This document shows, piece after piece, positions 45,851 to 56,982 of a stretch of 64,000 bases of DNA (positions within the stretch are counted from its first letter, which is position 1; each line of letters opens with the position of its first letter). The stretch covers positions 394,745,217-394,809,216 of the forward strand of contig CM062294.1 of the NCBI GenBank assembly GCA_031216915.1. Reading direction: 5' to 3'. The notes under the pieces were generated by a model. It had not been told where the DNA came from. It did no database searches and saw only the letters and a program-made list of their open reading frames with translations. This stretch comes from Pictodentalium vernedei (taxonomy: Eukaryota; Mollusca; Scaphopoda; Dentaliida; Dentaliidae). The position numbers and the translations under genes were made by a program.

Positions 45851-47380
45851 AATCGTAAATAGGTGGAGGGACTAGGATTTCTGAAATAATTCCAATCCTG
45901 CAATCCATGATGAAGGAACTTAGAACAATTAGGAATTACATGTATGTCTCTCTATACAGTAATAGAAGAGACATATTCTAAAAAAGAGCCCAATTATAAG
46001 CAATTCCTTATTGTAAACATGAAGACAAGTTCCTAATTTTTAAGGCTAGTCCGGACTAAGCCCCAAAAATTAGGATGGCATATCTGAGAATAAGAGAAAA
46101 TCCCCCACAAACATATGCCTTACAATAACATTTCAGCTGTATGCAGGATATAAATATGGATAAAACAGCTTCCTTCAAAGATACATACATTTCAAGCCAG
46201 ATTATGGGTAAAATCACACCCCCTTTTGAAGAAATCTTCAAAAGAAAAAGGGGAGTGCTCTGGAAACAATAAGAGCGGTACCTACAAAAACAATATAAAT
46301 AATCGTCGAACAGGCACTCAGGTATTAATTCAAGATTAATAAATGGTGCTTAACATTATTTCAGAAGTTACAGCTATAGCGATGATTCTGATAATAAATA
46401 TTGCCCACTAAATAACATATACCGCAGACGACGTACACAGATACATCGAAAACCAGTGATATATAAAAATATAACATACACATATCCAATCAAGCCACAC
46501 TGAATGACTCCTGAAGAGAAAACACACTTTCTACGTAATCCAAAGGTGGCCACTGTACAATAAATTCCAGTAACAACACTCTCCAACGTGAACTATCCGA
46601 TATCTATGATCATAAAAGCATGTGTAAGATGAGTACAAAACAAAATAGAAACTTGGATCTAGAGATGTAAGTAGGTATGATTAACAGGCTCCTACATGGA
46701 CCATCCCCAAAATAGATTAAGATTTCAAGGTCCACCAAATACAATAATGCATTAGCCTAAAAATAATAATGCACGAGAGCATTTATATTTAGCATGTAAT
46801 CATCTGAATATCAGTCAACTGGTTATGCAGCCTGCGAGGTACTCAAGAGTAGCAATTTAATTGTGATGATTTATAAATAAGCGCTTGTAAATAACAAATC
46901 AACAAAAATAACAGGGCATTAATTCAGCTAAAAGGCGGATGAGCCCATGAGGTCGCCACAGAACACGACAAAAATGCATAGTATGCATGTATTAAATTAT
47001 ATGAAGTTTGTGGGAAGAAAACTACGTCTTGCCCGGTAATTGCCTCTAAACACATAAGGCAGTGTGTGTGAGTGTGGAGGGAATTCAAAGTCATAACGAA
47101 ATCTCCTCACCCGCATTATTTAATCGTTCTTGTGTCAGTTACCGGTAACAGAAAAACAGAAAAATATAGGAACCGCATTGGTTCCCTCACATCTAACCGA
47201 CTCCATTATGCCACTATGGGCAGAGAAGGACGTGAAGAATAAAACTTAACCTGAAAGAAGACCCTCTCATGGAGAAAGCTTCTGGGGAGCTTCCCATAAC
47301 AGACACTTAAGAATACTGATCCAAGATTTCTGTGACAACAGAGGTGCTACTAGTAGGATTCACAATGAGACTGTTTAAAC
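45851..47380 (-). pseudogene. 3' region and recombinase remnant of D
   Basis: No open frame of note is present. Short stretches near 47080-47380 (for example ttaacctgaaagaagaccctc) align with the recombinase start region of A. Nearer the ICR there is only decayed 3' untranslated sequence. Confidence 0.55.
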
Positions 47381-48586
47381 TTAAACGTAACCTACTGAAT
47401 CAAATGAATTGGAGGATACGCATATCCTATCATTCCTCCCCATGAATTTTGCAGAGCATTTACTGTCTGCACTCAATAATCTGGGCATGGTGACACAAAT
47501 GACGGCAATGAATTGTTCGGGTGCGTCGCAAACTGAACAATCATGGGGTGATCCCATTGGTAGCAAAACTGTACAAATAAACGCATGCTGAGCATCCATA
47601 CAGATGAAACAGGCAACCTTTTCGAGGAGGGAGTCTGCTAGTACGTGCAGACGACCCGGTATATGATGGATAGAGAGATGAACATGAAAATTCTTCTCCA
47701 TTAGGTATGATAACAAAACTGAATGGGTGCTGACCTGGTTACTAATGTATGCTACCACTACAGAGTTGTCCAACAATATTTGAAGAAGCGTGTCTGCATT
47801 GATGTAGCACTAATAATACTGACATCATTCTTGATGATTATGTGTTTCTCCAGGAACCGAGGGTCCCAAGACCCCTGCATTTAGAGTCTGTCAGACTCAG
47901 GGTGGTGCCCCAAACTATTCACTCATACCCATCAAAATCGTGAAAGCCGGATCTGGCAGTTGCAGCGGAACTCTTCAGTTAACCACTGCATATCTGCCTC
48001 AACATGGACCTTTTGTTTACTATATCCGATAAAACAATATTGGTCCTGAGCGAATGCGTTATCACACTCCAGTTCTGGGTAAGAATAACTGGAGTGGACG
48101 TGTGCGTAAACGACCCATGTAAACAAGATGAGTAGCCGCTCAGCACAACCCCATCAGTCGCATAAAACTAATTTCGTTCTGGATAATAGCAGACGAACAA
48201 GATTGTTATGAGACATTACTGAGTTAATATTTGAGTGACAGCGCAGGATGCTATCTTCAGACCGAAGCTATCCTTAGATCTATGCTTATAGCATAGTCAA
48301 TCACTCAAACGCTCACTTTAGCCGACTAAATGATAATAACCATAAATAAACTTTTAGAGCTTTGATAAACTTGTTATCCAGCTCCAGTCTATTATCTGTT
48401 GGAACAAGCTCTCTGGCTTTGGTATGAGTAACAGGTGACTACAGAATCCTAGAGAATCTTGATTCTCGATGACCTCTATTACTTTCAATGTCAAGAGAAC
48501 CTTTACCTCCAATTGGAGAGACTCTAATGCAAGGATTTGAAGCATTGTCCATCAGACATTAAGTTAGTTGTGGTTCTCTCGGGAAA
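47381..48586 (-). pseudogene. RT/RNase H remnant of D
   Basis: An open stretch at 47776-47381 holds RNase H motifs LDNSVVVAYISNQ and IHHIPGRLHVLADSL. A piece at 48545-48354 holds EVIENQDSLGFCSHLLLIPKP, from the N-terminal RT region. Between them the palm domain is mostly deleted or scrambled. The fragments align with A but are much more diverged than B. Confidence 0.8.
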
Positions 48587-48814
48587 GTTAAAAAATTTAT
48601 AGTAATTTATATATTTTTTATACTTACCAATGACCCAGACTTAGCTGGTGCTAACTCCACAAAAACCAGGGCCAAACACAAATTTTGCCCCCCAATCCCC
48701 AAAATTTGCATCCAAAACAAAAAGAAATCATGTCCTAAAGGACCTCCATAGTACGACTCTACTGCGCATGCGCAGTGACGCAGTCGTCCCGAAATTGGCG
48801 CCAAATATCATTCT
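48587..48814. repeat. Left inverted terminal repeat of B
   Basis: It is nearly identical to 50056-50283 in A. It contains actgcgcatgcgcagt and aaattggcgccaaat. Confidence 0.92.
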
Positions 48815-48888
48815 TACTGGCAGTGCCTGGTCAGCGCTATGTACTCAGCGGGGAGGCAAGAGTTCCCAACTCAGGGAGGGCCATCCCC

Positions 48889-48977
48889 GTCTGGGTCATT
48901 GGTAAGTATAAAAAATATATAAATTACTATAAATTTTTTAACATTTTTATACTGTACCAATGATCCAGACTTAGCTG
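48889..48977. promoter_or_regulatory. ICR of B
   Basis: The first half (48889-48942) is an exact complement of the left end of B. The second half (48943-48977) complements the family right end with one change (tgatcc for tgaccc). Confidence 0.9.
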
Positions 48978-49578
48978 AATAGTAAACAGGCTGGAGGGCC
49001 TAGGACATAGAGGAAAATCCAATAAGCTCAATTATAAAATAAAGAGGTAACCCCTTAAGGAGAAAAGGAGTATTAGGCTTTACATGTATCTTTCTTATTT
49101 AATATTTAAATTAGAAAGATACACTACCCTAATAATTGAGCACAATAACATTCATGTTCTCTATTAACATCCAGTATAACCCTTATACTAATTATTTTTA
49201 AAGCAAGCCAATAAATAAAGTAGTCCAGAGAATTGAGACTCTTTATAATCATTTAAAAGTGTCCGAGTATTGTATATTAAAGCCTGTTTGACACTTGACA
49301 TATACAAATGCTTCACACCGAGCTACACTTTAAAAATAAGACATGAATGAAATTAAACATTAATATTACACTTTAAAACCATCCCGGAAGCGACTCAGAA
49401 ATACTGTCTTGGAGGAGGCATTCCCTTGCTTTTCACTATAAAGCAGGTGACCTAAGGGAACACCCGCCCCCCCCCCCCCCCTTCCCCTTGCCCTGGGTCA
49501 AATAGCCCAGAGCGAAGAGGGCAGTCGGACGGAGTCACTGCCGGAACAGAAAGCCTGCATAACTATAGTTGCAACTGT
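48978..49578 (-). other. 3' untranslated part of B
   Basis: No gene is seen. It holds a C15 tract (49467-49481), poly-G on the sense strand, at the same place as in A and E. Confidence 0.75.
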
Positions 49579-50055
49579 TTAGTGGACGACATTCTGAGCA
49601 ACAGATAACGGACCTAAACAATGCAGGTCTCCAGAAATGGACTCAATATTTCTGAGATAAAAATTAGTAAATGTGGAAGGCTGAGACCAATAAGCAGCCT
49701 TCATTAAATCTGTAATAGCAACACTATTAGCATAAGCCCAGGAAGTAGAAAGAGCTCTTACTTTATGAGCAGAAATCTTAAGCACAGACTGCTGAGAAGA
49801 AGATAAATCTTCATACGCAGTACGGATAGTTAACTGAATCCATCTAGCAATAGAATGGACTGAAATGTCCTTTCTATTAGGCATCAAAGACAGAAAGAAA
49901 CGTTTCCGTCCCTTTCTGATGAACTGAGATCTCTGTTTATAGATACGTAGTGCTCTAACAGGACAGAGTAAAGGCCTACGCCCGTCTGAAGACGGAAGAG
50001 CCTTAATAACAATAGGTTCCGGATATTTATTAGGAGCCTGATTCTTAGCTAAAAA
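49579..50055 (-). pseudogene. Tyrosine recombinase of B, C-terminal part
   Basis: These 159 codons are the end of the recombinase whose N-terminal part lies at 57925-57185. The His/Arg motif (AHKVRAL; the second residue of the motif differs from A) and the Tyr in TFTNFYLRN are present. The piece begins immediately after the insertion point of A, at ...FLAKNQAPNK. Both pieces are a whole number of codons, so removal of A would restore an open frame of the same length as A's. Confidence 0.88.
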
Positions 50056-50283
50056 GTTAAAAAATTTATAGTAATTTATATATTTTTTATACTTACCAAT
50101 GACCCAGACTTAGCTGGTGCTAACTCCACAAAAACCAGGGCCAAACACAAATTTTGCCCCCCAATCCCCAAAATTTGCATCCAAAACAAAAAGAAATCAT
50201 GTCCTAAAGGACCTCCATAGTACGACTCTACTGCGCATGCGCAGTGACGCAGTCGTCCCGAAATTGGCGCCAAATATCATTCT
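50056..50283. repeat. Left inverted terminal repeat of A
   Basis: It is complementary to 56983-57184 over about 200 bases from taccaatgacccag inwards. The outermost about 40 bases differ between the two ends, as in other DIRS elements with non-identical termini. Confidence 0.93.
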
Positions 50284-50357
50284 TACTGGCAGTGCCTGGT
50301 CAGCGCTATGTACTCAGTGGGGAGGCAAGAGTTCCCAACTCAGGGAGGGCCATCCCC

Positions 50358-50446
50358 GTCTGGGTCATTGGTAAGTATAAAAAATATATAAATTACTATA
50401 AATTTTTTAACATTTTTATACTGTACCAATGACCCAGACTTAGCTG
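50358..50446. promoter_or_regulatory. ICR of A
   Basis: Bases 50358-50411 are the exact reverse complement of the left 54 bases (50056-50109). Bases 50412-50446 are the exact reverse complement of the right end. They abut without a gap at ttttttaac/atttttata. This is the hallmark of DIRS-1-type elements, where the ICR bridges the ends of the linear DNA to make a circle. Confidence 0.95.
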
Positions 50447-51046
50447 AATAGTAAACAGGCTGGAGGGCCTAGGACATAGAGGAAAATCCAATAAGCTCAA
50501 TTATAAAATAAAGAGGTAACCCCTTAAGGAGAAAAGGAGTATTAGGCTTTACATGTATCTTTCTTATTTAATATTTAAATTAGAAAGATACACTACCCTT
50601 AATAATTGAGCACAATAACATTCATGTTCTCTATTAACATCCAGTATAACCTTTATACTAATTATTTTTAAAGCAAGCCAATAAATAAAGTAGTCCAGAG
50701 AATTGAGACTCTTTATAATCATTTAAAAGTGTCCGAGTATTGTATATTAAAGCCCGTTTGACACTTGACATATACAAATGCTTCACACCGAGCTACACTT
50801 TAAAAATAAGACATGAATGAAATTAAACATTAATATTACACTTTAAAACCATCCCGGAAGCGACTCAGAAATACTGTCTTGGAGGAGGCATTCCCTTGCT
50901 TTTCACTATAAAGCAGGTGACCTAAGGGAACACCCACCCCCCCCCCCCCTTCCCCTTGCCCTGGGTCAAATAGCCCAGAGCGAAGAGGGCAGCCGGACGG
51001 AGTCACTGCCGGAACAGAAAGCCTGCATAACTATAGTTGCAACTGT
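50447..51046 (-). other. 3' untranslated part of A
   Basis: No gene is seen. A C13 tract (50937-50949) reads as poly-G on the sense strand about 100 bases after the recombinase stop. Confidence 0.75.
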
Positions 51047-52264
51047 TTAGTGGACGACATTCTGAGCAACAGATAACGGACCTAAACAATGCAGGTCTCC
51101 AGAAATGGACTCAATATTTCTGAGATAAAAATTAGTAAATGTGGATGGCTGAGACCAATAAGCAGCCTTCATTAAATCTGTAATAGCAACACTATTAGCA
51201 TAAGCCCAGGAAGTAGAAAGAGCTCTTACTTCATGAGCAGAAATCTTAAGCACAGACTGCTGAGAAGAAGATAAATCTTCATACGCAGTACGGATAGTTA
51301 ACTGAATCCATCTAGCAATAGAATGGACTGAAATGTCCTTTCTATTAGGCATCAAAGACAGAAAGAAACGTTTCCGTCCCTTTCTGATGAACTGAGATCT
51401 CTGTTTATAGATACGTAGATCTCTAACAGGACAGAGTAAAGGCCTACGCCCGTCTGAAGACGGAAGAGCCTTAATAACAATAGGTTCCAGATATTTATTA
51501 GGAGCCTGATTCTTAGCTAAAAAACCGACATTAGTAGTGAAGGTGATAGTGTTCCCAACACTACGATAATGAGAATCATCCACCGATAGTGCATGAAGCT
51601 CACTGACTCTTCTGGCAGAAGAGAAAGCTAAGAGAAAAGCTGTCTTATAAGATAAGAATTTGAAATCTACTGTCCCAAGAGGTTCAAATGGCTTTTCCTT
51701 CAATTTAAGGAGAACCCAAGCTAAATTCCACTTAGGAATTAATCTAAGAGTTCTGGGTCTATTTATCGAAAAGTTTCTAACCAATTTCGATAAAGAGACA
51801 TTAGATCCAATTTGTAAACTATCATGATGTGCATAGGTATCAGATAACATAGATCTATAACCCTTTATAGTAACAGGTTGCAGTTTGATTTCGTCAAACA
51901 AGTATACTAGAAAGTTAGCAATGTCTGGTATAGAGGGATCAAATATATCAACAGAATGATCCCTACACCAACGACGGAAAACCTTCCACTTAGCCGCATA
52001 GTTTAGCGAAGAGGAGGTCCTCCTACAGTTAGAAATCGCGTCCACTGCTCGTCCTGTAAAGTGCTTGCCATGCAAGAAGGACCGCACAACGGAAAAACGT
52101 GAAGGTTGAGACCTTGCGGGTTGTGATGCAGTTGGTGCGATTTCCCCTGCCAAAGAAGATCCTCTCGTGGAGGGAGCTTCCGCGGTAGGTCCCACAACAG
52201 ACACCTGAGTAGATTTATCCACGGTCTCTGTGGCGACAGAGATGCTACCAACAGAATCTTGCAT
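51047..52264 (-). CDS. Tyrosine recombinase (YR) of A
   Basis: The predicted protein has 405 residues from the ATG at 52264 (MQDSVGSISV). An N-terminal core-binding region (GRAVDAISNCRRTSSS, KWKVFRRWCRDHS, IANFLVYLFDE) is followed by the catalytic domain with Arg in SARRVSELHAL, His and Arg in AHEVRAL, and the Tyr nucleophile in TFTNFYLRN about 26 residues from the end. All four landmark residues are present. The enzyme is expected to join the circular DNA copy to the chromosome. Its first 262 bases overlap the RT frame. The same frame is open far upstream to 53935, but I place the start at 52264 because the length fits the family and the upstream part looks non-constrained. No stop or frameshift is seen. 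Confidence 0.92.
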   Translation of the reverse strand: MQDSVGSISVATETVDKSTQVSVVGPTAEAPSTRGSSLAGEIAPTASQPARSQPSRFSVVRSFLHGKHFTGRAVDAISNCRRTSSSLNYAAKWKVFRRWCRDHSVDIFDPSIPDIANFLVYLFDEIKLQPVTIKGYRSMLSDTYAHHDSLQIGSNVSLSKLVRNFSINRPRTLRLIPKWNLAWVLLKLKEKPFEPLGTVDFKFLSYKTAFLLAFSSARRVSELHALSVDDSHYRSVGNTITFTTNVGFLAKNQAPNKYLEPIVIKALPSSDGRRPLLCPVRDLRIYKQRSQFIRKGRKRFFLSLMPNRKDISVHSIARWIQLTIRTAYEDLSSSQQSVLKISAHEVRALSTSWAYANSVAITDLMKAAYWSQPSTFTNFYLRNIESISGDLHCLGPLSVAQNVVH

Positions 52265-54294
52265 TGAGATTGTTTTATCTTTAGCAATACTTGTTGAATT
52301 AACGGCGCTGGAGGATACGCATATCCTATCATTCCGTCCCAAGGGATCGATAGAGCGTCTACTGCAAATGCCCTTGGATCCGGACACGGGGACACATACG
52401 TCTGCAACTGATTGTTGAGATGTGTCGCAAATAAGTCTATCATTGGCCGTTCCCATTGGTAGCAAATCTGATTGAATACTTGTTTGTTGAGAGTCCACTC
52501 CGATGGCAACAAGCGACCCTTTCGTGAAAGGGAGTCTGCTAGCACATTCAGACGACCCGGTATGTGACGGACCGAAAGAAGAACGTGATGTTCCAACGCA
52601 AACAGAAGGATTCTTTCCGTTAGATTGAACAACGGAACTGAATGAGTGCCTCCCTGATTCCGTATATACGCCACTACTGTCGTATTGTCGGATAGGATTT
52701 GGACATGAGCATCGTGAATAATGTCCATCCAGTGACGTAACGCAAGCCAAATTGACATCATTTCCTTGATGTTTATGTGCTTGCACAGGAATTGCGGATC
52801 CCAAAGACCCTGGCATCTCGAATCCGTTGGGATTAATGATGCACCCCAACCTGTTTGACTGGCATCCGTCATAATGGTAAAACTCGGATCCGGCAACTGC
52901 AGCGGAACTCCTTGAGTTAACCACTGAATGTTTGCCCAAGTCTGAATCTCTTGTTTCACTTGATCTGACAAGAGAACGTCTACATCGAGCGAATGAATTT
53001 TCACACTCCAATTCTGAGTCAGGAAAATTTGAAGAGGCTGTGTGCGTAGCCGTCCCATCGGAATGAGATCCGCGGCGGCTCCGCACAGACCTATCAGTCT
53101 CATAAATTCTCTCGCTGTGACTTTGTCTGTATTTAGACAATAGCGAGCGTAACAACTGACTAATTTCGCTCTGGTTAACGGCAGACGAACGAGATTGTTG
53201 TGCGTCTCGAAGCTCATTCCCAGATGAGTGAATGACTTGGACGGCACCAGATCCGACTTCTCCTCGTTTACTATGAAACCGAGACGTCGGAGCAATAGAA
53301 GAAGATTCTGAACATCGTTCTGAAGCGTTAACTCGTTGCCGTACCTCTGAAGAATGTCGTCCAGGTAGGCCGACGTTACCGCAGACGAATGAGCTCGGAA
53401 GTAGATCATTACCGAGTTCATTACCCGAGTGAAAGCCCAGGGTGCTAGATTCAATCCGAAGCACATGGCCCGGAACTGATACACCACTCCTAGGACTGCG
53501 AAGCGTAGATACTTTCGGAATGTCGGATGTACCATGACGTGAAAGTACGCATCTTTGAGATCTATGCTCGTTGCATAATCGTTCACCCGAATACTCGCTC
53601 TGACCGATCGAATCGTCTCCATATAAAACTTCGGAGCGACGATCAGCTTGTTTATCCAGCTCAAATCTATGACTGGACGGAACGAGCCGTCTGGTTTCGG
53701 AACCAGAAACAGATGGCTGTAGAATCCCAGCGATTCCTGGTTTTCTACGACCTCTACCGCGTTCTTCATTAAAAGAGACTGCACCTCTGATAGCAGAGCG
53801 TCTCTTTTCTGAGGGTTTGACGGAAGATGAGTCCACTTTGGACTTCGAGTTAATGGAGGCTTTCGTTTGAAGGATATCTTTAGACCTTCCGAAGTCACTC
53901 CTCTCACCCACGGGTCGTCCGTAATCGACGCCCACTCTTGAGAAAAACTCGACAACCTTCCGCCAACCGGAACGCGATAGAGGTTTGAGCCATCACCTCC
54001 TGGATCTGCGAGGCCTGCAGTAGGAGAAACCACGTCTTCCACGACCCGCACCTCGCCTCGTCGACCTCGGGGCGTCCGACCGATTGTCCCGGCCTGAAGG
54101 ACGTCCCGAACGAGAGTCGCTATCCTGACGGTCTCTCGAATAAGAGCTAGAGGACGCACCGGAACCTCTATAGGAACCTCTCTTGGGCGGATAAGACCCA
54201 GAAGTGCCCGCCTTATTCGTGTCTGCTGTATCCGACCTTTTAGGAGCGGATCTAAACAACAGAGAATCACTAGCTTTCTTTTTAATATTATCAT
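52003..54294 (-). CDS. RT / RNase H / methyltransferase-like polyprotein of A
   Basis: From the first in-frame ATG (54294, MIILKRKLV) the frame gives 763 residues; it is open a further 8 codons upstream. In numbering from 54318: RT motifs LVPKPDGSFRPVIDLSWINK (about 205-224), Asp253 in SIDLKDAYF, FGLNLAPWAF (287-296) and YLDD (318-321). RNase H catalytic residues are Asp485, Glu519, Asp544 and Asp595. The tail after RNase H has IDLFATH, DPRAFAVDALS and YAYPPAPL, which is the region called DAM-like methyltransferase in DIRS elements. The frame overlaps the end of gag by about 300 bases and the recombinase by 262. The enzyme makes the DNA copy of the element RNA. The true initiation mechanism (internal start or frameshift from gag) is unknown. 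Confidence 0.92.
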   Translation of the reverse strand: MIILKRKLVILCCLDPLLKGRIQQTRIRRALLGLIRPREVPIEVPVRPLALIRETVRIATLVRDVLQAGTIGRTPRGRRGEVRVVEDVVSPTAGLADPGGDGSNLYRVPVGGRLSSFSQEWASITDDPWVRGVTSEGLKISFKRKPPLTRSPKWTHLPSNPQKRDALLSEVQSLLMKNAVEVVENQESLGFYSHLFLVPKPDGSFRPVIDLSWINKLIVAPKFYMETIRSVRASIRVNDYATSIDLKDAYFHVMVHPTFRKYLRFAVLGVVYQFRAMCFGLNLAPWAFTRVMNSVMIYFRAHSSAVTSAYLDDILQRYGNELTLQNDVQNLLLLLRRLGFIVNEEKSDLVPSKSFTHLGMSFETHNNLVRLPLTRAKLVSCYARYCLNTDKVTAREFMRLIGLCGAAADLIPMGRLRTQPLQIFLTQNWSVKIHSLDVDVLLSDQVKQEIQTWANIQWLTQGVPLQLPDPSFTIMTDASQTGWGASLIPTDSRCQGLWDPQFLCKHINIKEMMSIWLALRHWMDIIHDAHVQILSDNTTVVAYIRNQGGTHSVPLFNLTERILLFALEHHVLLSVRHIPGRLNVLADSLSRKGRLLPSEWTLNKQVFNQICYQWERPMIDLFATHLNNQLQTYVSPCPDPRAFAVDALSIPWDGMIGYAYPPAPLIQQVLLKIKQSQCKILLVASLSPQRPWINLLRCLLWDLPRKLPPREDLLWQGKSHQLHHNPQGLNLHVFPLCGPSCMASTLQDEQWTRFLTVGGPPLR

Positions 54295-56095
54295 AAATAG
54301 CGGAAAGCTTGCCGTCAAAGAGAAGATCTCCTGAGACCGAAGCGACTCTAAGAGAGTTCTTCACCTTAGAATCCACTAGTGTGGATGTAGACAGGGCTGC
54401 ATCACGTCTAACCAACTCCAAATTTGCCACTGAAAGGGCGGAGTTACACGTGGAATAAGCTACTGCCCTTGAAAGAAGTCTTAAGGAGGATTGTATATCC
54501 TGAAACTCTTCCCCTTGAAGACGCAGTGATAACGCCTTCGTAAGGTGATCTGCGTAAGATAAGGCATCTAAATTGGCTCTGTTAGACGCAATAGCTGTTT
54601 CCAACACTGCGGTTGGAATAGAAGCTGACGACGGTAATGATAGCTCTAAGTCTTCCGCCTCGTCGTCCATACGCAGAGGAACTCTCGGTATACCCTGACC
54701 TGCCGTGTCGAATTTATTCCTTGCATTAATGAAAGGCAGGTTGAGAGTATTTGCGGACAAGAAGCCTGCTTTCCCTGTCCTGGAAGCAAGTTTAAAAATA
54801 GCGTCGTTCAATAATTCAAATGTTCTTGCAACATTATTGGACTGCGACGGAAACTCGGGAGCGATGTCCCTGAACCGCTCGAAAAAATCAGAGTCCAATG
54901 ACGCTATAATTCTCCTGTCCGGAAGCGCAGCAGTCTGGCCCGACGGAACAACTTGAGGAAGAAAGTGCCGGATGAAGTCTACGGCAGCTTTGTGTTGTTC
55001 CGAAAGGGATAGCTCCAATTCATCCGTATCCCTTTCACCATCCGGTCGGACCTCCCGATGTTCCCGGTCGTCCGCCCCCGATGCTTCGGCGGAGCGTACC
55101 GACCCAGCGCCGTCGGATAATTCTCGATCCGACACCGTCTCTGTCGGCTGCTGGGATGCTGCGATAAGCTGTGCTATCTGCACTAGAATGTCCGACGTCG
55201 AGACCTGCGGAGGAGCGGTCTTTCGCTGCTTTGCCGAGGGCAGCTCCGCATCAGATGGCTCCCGCATACTTTTCCTATGCGAACGTCCGGAGTCCATCGG
55301 TCTCGAATCCCTGGCTGCCGGATGGTGTGACCTGGTCGCCGAATAATCCTTCATCGGCGAAGCTGGCAAAATATCGGAGGTCACGCAGCCAAGGTGCGGT
55401 CGTGTGCGCCGGCGAGAAGAGGAAGCCTTAACAGTCTCTGCGGACTGCTTATACAACGGAGCGTCCCGAGCGACGGACGTATGCTCCGCTAAAGACACAT
55501 TTTGTACCACAACATCTGGTCCCAGATGTTGTTGTACGAGAGAGGGGCCTCTCTCGCTCGCGGCCCGGCTGGACCTGGACGAGCTAGGAACCGGACTAAA
55601 AGGCTTCCTCCGTTCTCGTTCACTATCCGCCGTCACTGGGTGTGCATCTATTATTTTTATAGTGCTCGCATCACCCAAAATTTCCTCTTGGACCGCATCG
55701 GACGAACCCGGCTGCCGAACCATTCGGTGAATGGACGCTACACCGGGCGAGCTAGCGGACGACATTTGTCTAATCTCCATGAGCACTTTTGCCGCTAGCT
55801 ATGTATTTAATTGTGACGACGGACGCACACTTGAAGAAGATAACATGGAAACATCACCCTGTTCTGGTTCCTCTGAAATAGAAACTGAGAGAGTAGAGTG
55901 ACCTTGTGGAGAAAGAGCCGGCATCGCTCTTTCTCCAGAAACAACATATCGTGACACACGTTTCCAATGTTTCTCATCCCAATGTTCACATACAGGACAG
56001 GGATTAATGCGAGAACACTGACTACAATTAATGCAATAATCATGAAAGTCAGAGGAAGATTTCTTCCTATTACAATTTGAACAAGTTCCCTTCAT
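53993..56095 (-). pseudogene. Gag-like protein of A, single internal stop
   Basis: The ATG at 56095 starts MKGTCSNC. The Cys-rich N-terminus (CSNC, CINCSQC, CPVC, then EHWDEKHW) is typical of DIRS gag proteins. It is followed by a Ser-rich linker, a helical middle region (PDRRIIASLDSDFFERF, RTFELLNDAIF, LPFINARNKF) and an Arg-rich tail (RRGAGRGRRGFSY, RPRRSRR). The codon at 55801-55799 is TAG where copies B and E have GAG (in ELAAKVLMEI). Downstream the frame is open for about 600 codons. Gag probably binds element RNA. Copy A would need readthrough, an internal start or help from another copy. Confidence 0.88.
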
Positions 56096-56982
56096 TGTGA
56101 AAGAACAACAATAAGTCCTAGTTACTCGCAAAAACCCCTGACACAAAGATACATAATAACATGATCCATTAATAAATGAAAAAACAATTGCAAAACAAAA
56201 TAATTTTGAAAAAATATTTTTTCAGAGAAGCCCAAGTTGCTGAAAAGTAACGTTGAGCCCCGATGGATCCGATGGCAAAGTGTGGTCAAAAATTTTAAAA
56301 TTATATAAAATAATTAATGAGACACTTTCGGATAATATAAATGTATCTTATAATGAGATAAACTACCTCAAAGGCAAACAGCCCCCCTCAAAAAAGGCTG
56401 TTGCCAATGAAAACAAACAGTGTAAACACAGAAGAAAACATGACTCCAGGCACTGAAAAAACTGGCCCGGAATCAGTCATCAATTACACTCTATCTGATG
56501 CAAAACAGAGACTCCCAGGGGAGAATCTGCAGAACATCAGATGGAAGATGCAGAACACAAACGTTATACACCCATGGGTGAAAACGTAACTATGGGGAAA
56601 ATAACAGAAAACATTCTGTAACCAAGCAACTCTCCCAGGGAATTTTTAGAAATGAAACTTCTCAAAAATATGCCAAAAGCATGGGAGAATTGCAAGGGGG
56701 GACTTTAGAAGGTTAGGGGAGAGGAAACACTGAATAAGCAGTGCAACAATTAGCAAGAATGACAACAAGAGGCGTTTGCCTCGAAAATAGGCAACTTAAC
56801 ATAATTTCAACAAAAAATTTTAAGTACAGCCCTGATTATTTTTTGCCACTTCTTTTTTCCTCTCCTCCTTCTATCCTCCTTAGAATCACATTTTCTCCAA
56901 GAATTACGTGTCTGGCATCCTTTAAACTGAGATTTACAAGCACAAAGATCAGTGAGATGTTGACTGATGAAGGGCCAAACAG
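56096..56982 (-). other. 5' leader of A
   Basis: This is non-coding leader between the right repeat and the gag start. It is homologous in B (61756-62542), E and F. No conserved small ORF was found. Confidence 0.75.

Larger units (their letters stand above)
45562..48586 (-). mobile_element. DIRS-like element D (oldest, partial)
   Basis: D starts gataaatttatag at 45562. A C20 run (about 45575-45595) then replaces about 110 bases of the expected left repeat. It keeps a diverged ttggcgccaac site near 45695 and an ICR at 45766-45850. Coding regions are decayed. At 48586, within the upstream part of the RT frame, D is interrupted by element B. The other half of D is not in the window. Confidence 0.82.

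Noticed and set aside
48607-48905. Open frames of 65-85 codons repeated at 48607, 50076 and 56993
   Set aside because: They lie within the inverted terminal repeats and read the same repeat on either strand. No coding signal was found.
51047-53935. One 962-residue recombinase fusion protein
   Set aside because: The upstream 560 or so codons overlap RT and change faster than RT between A and B. I kept the 405-residue recombinase and reported the overlap as a finding.
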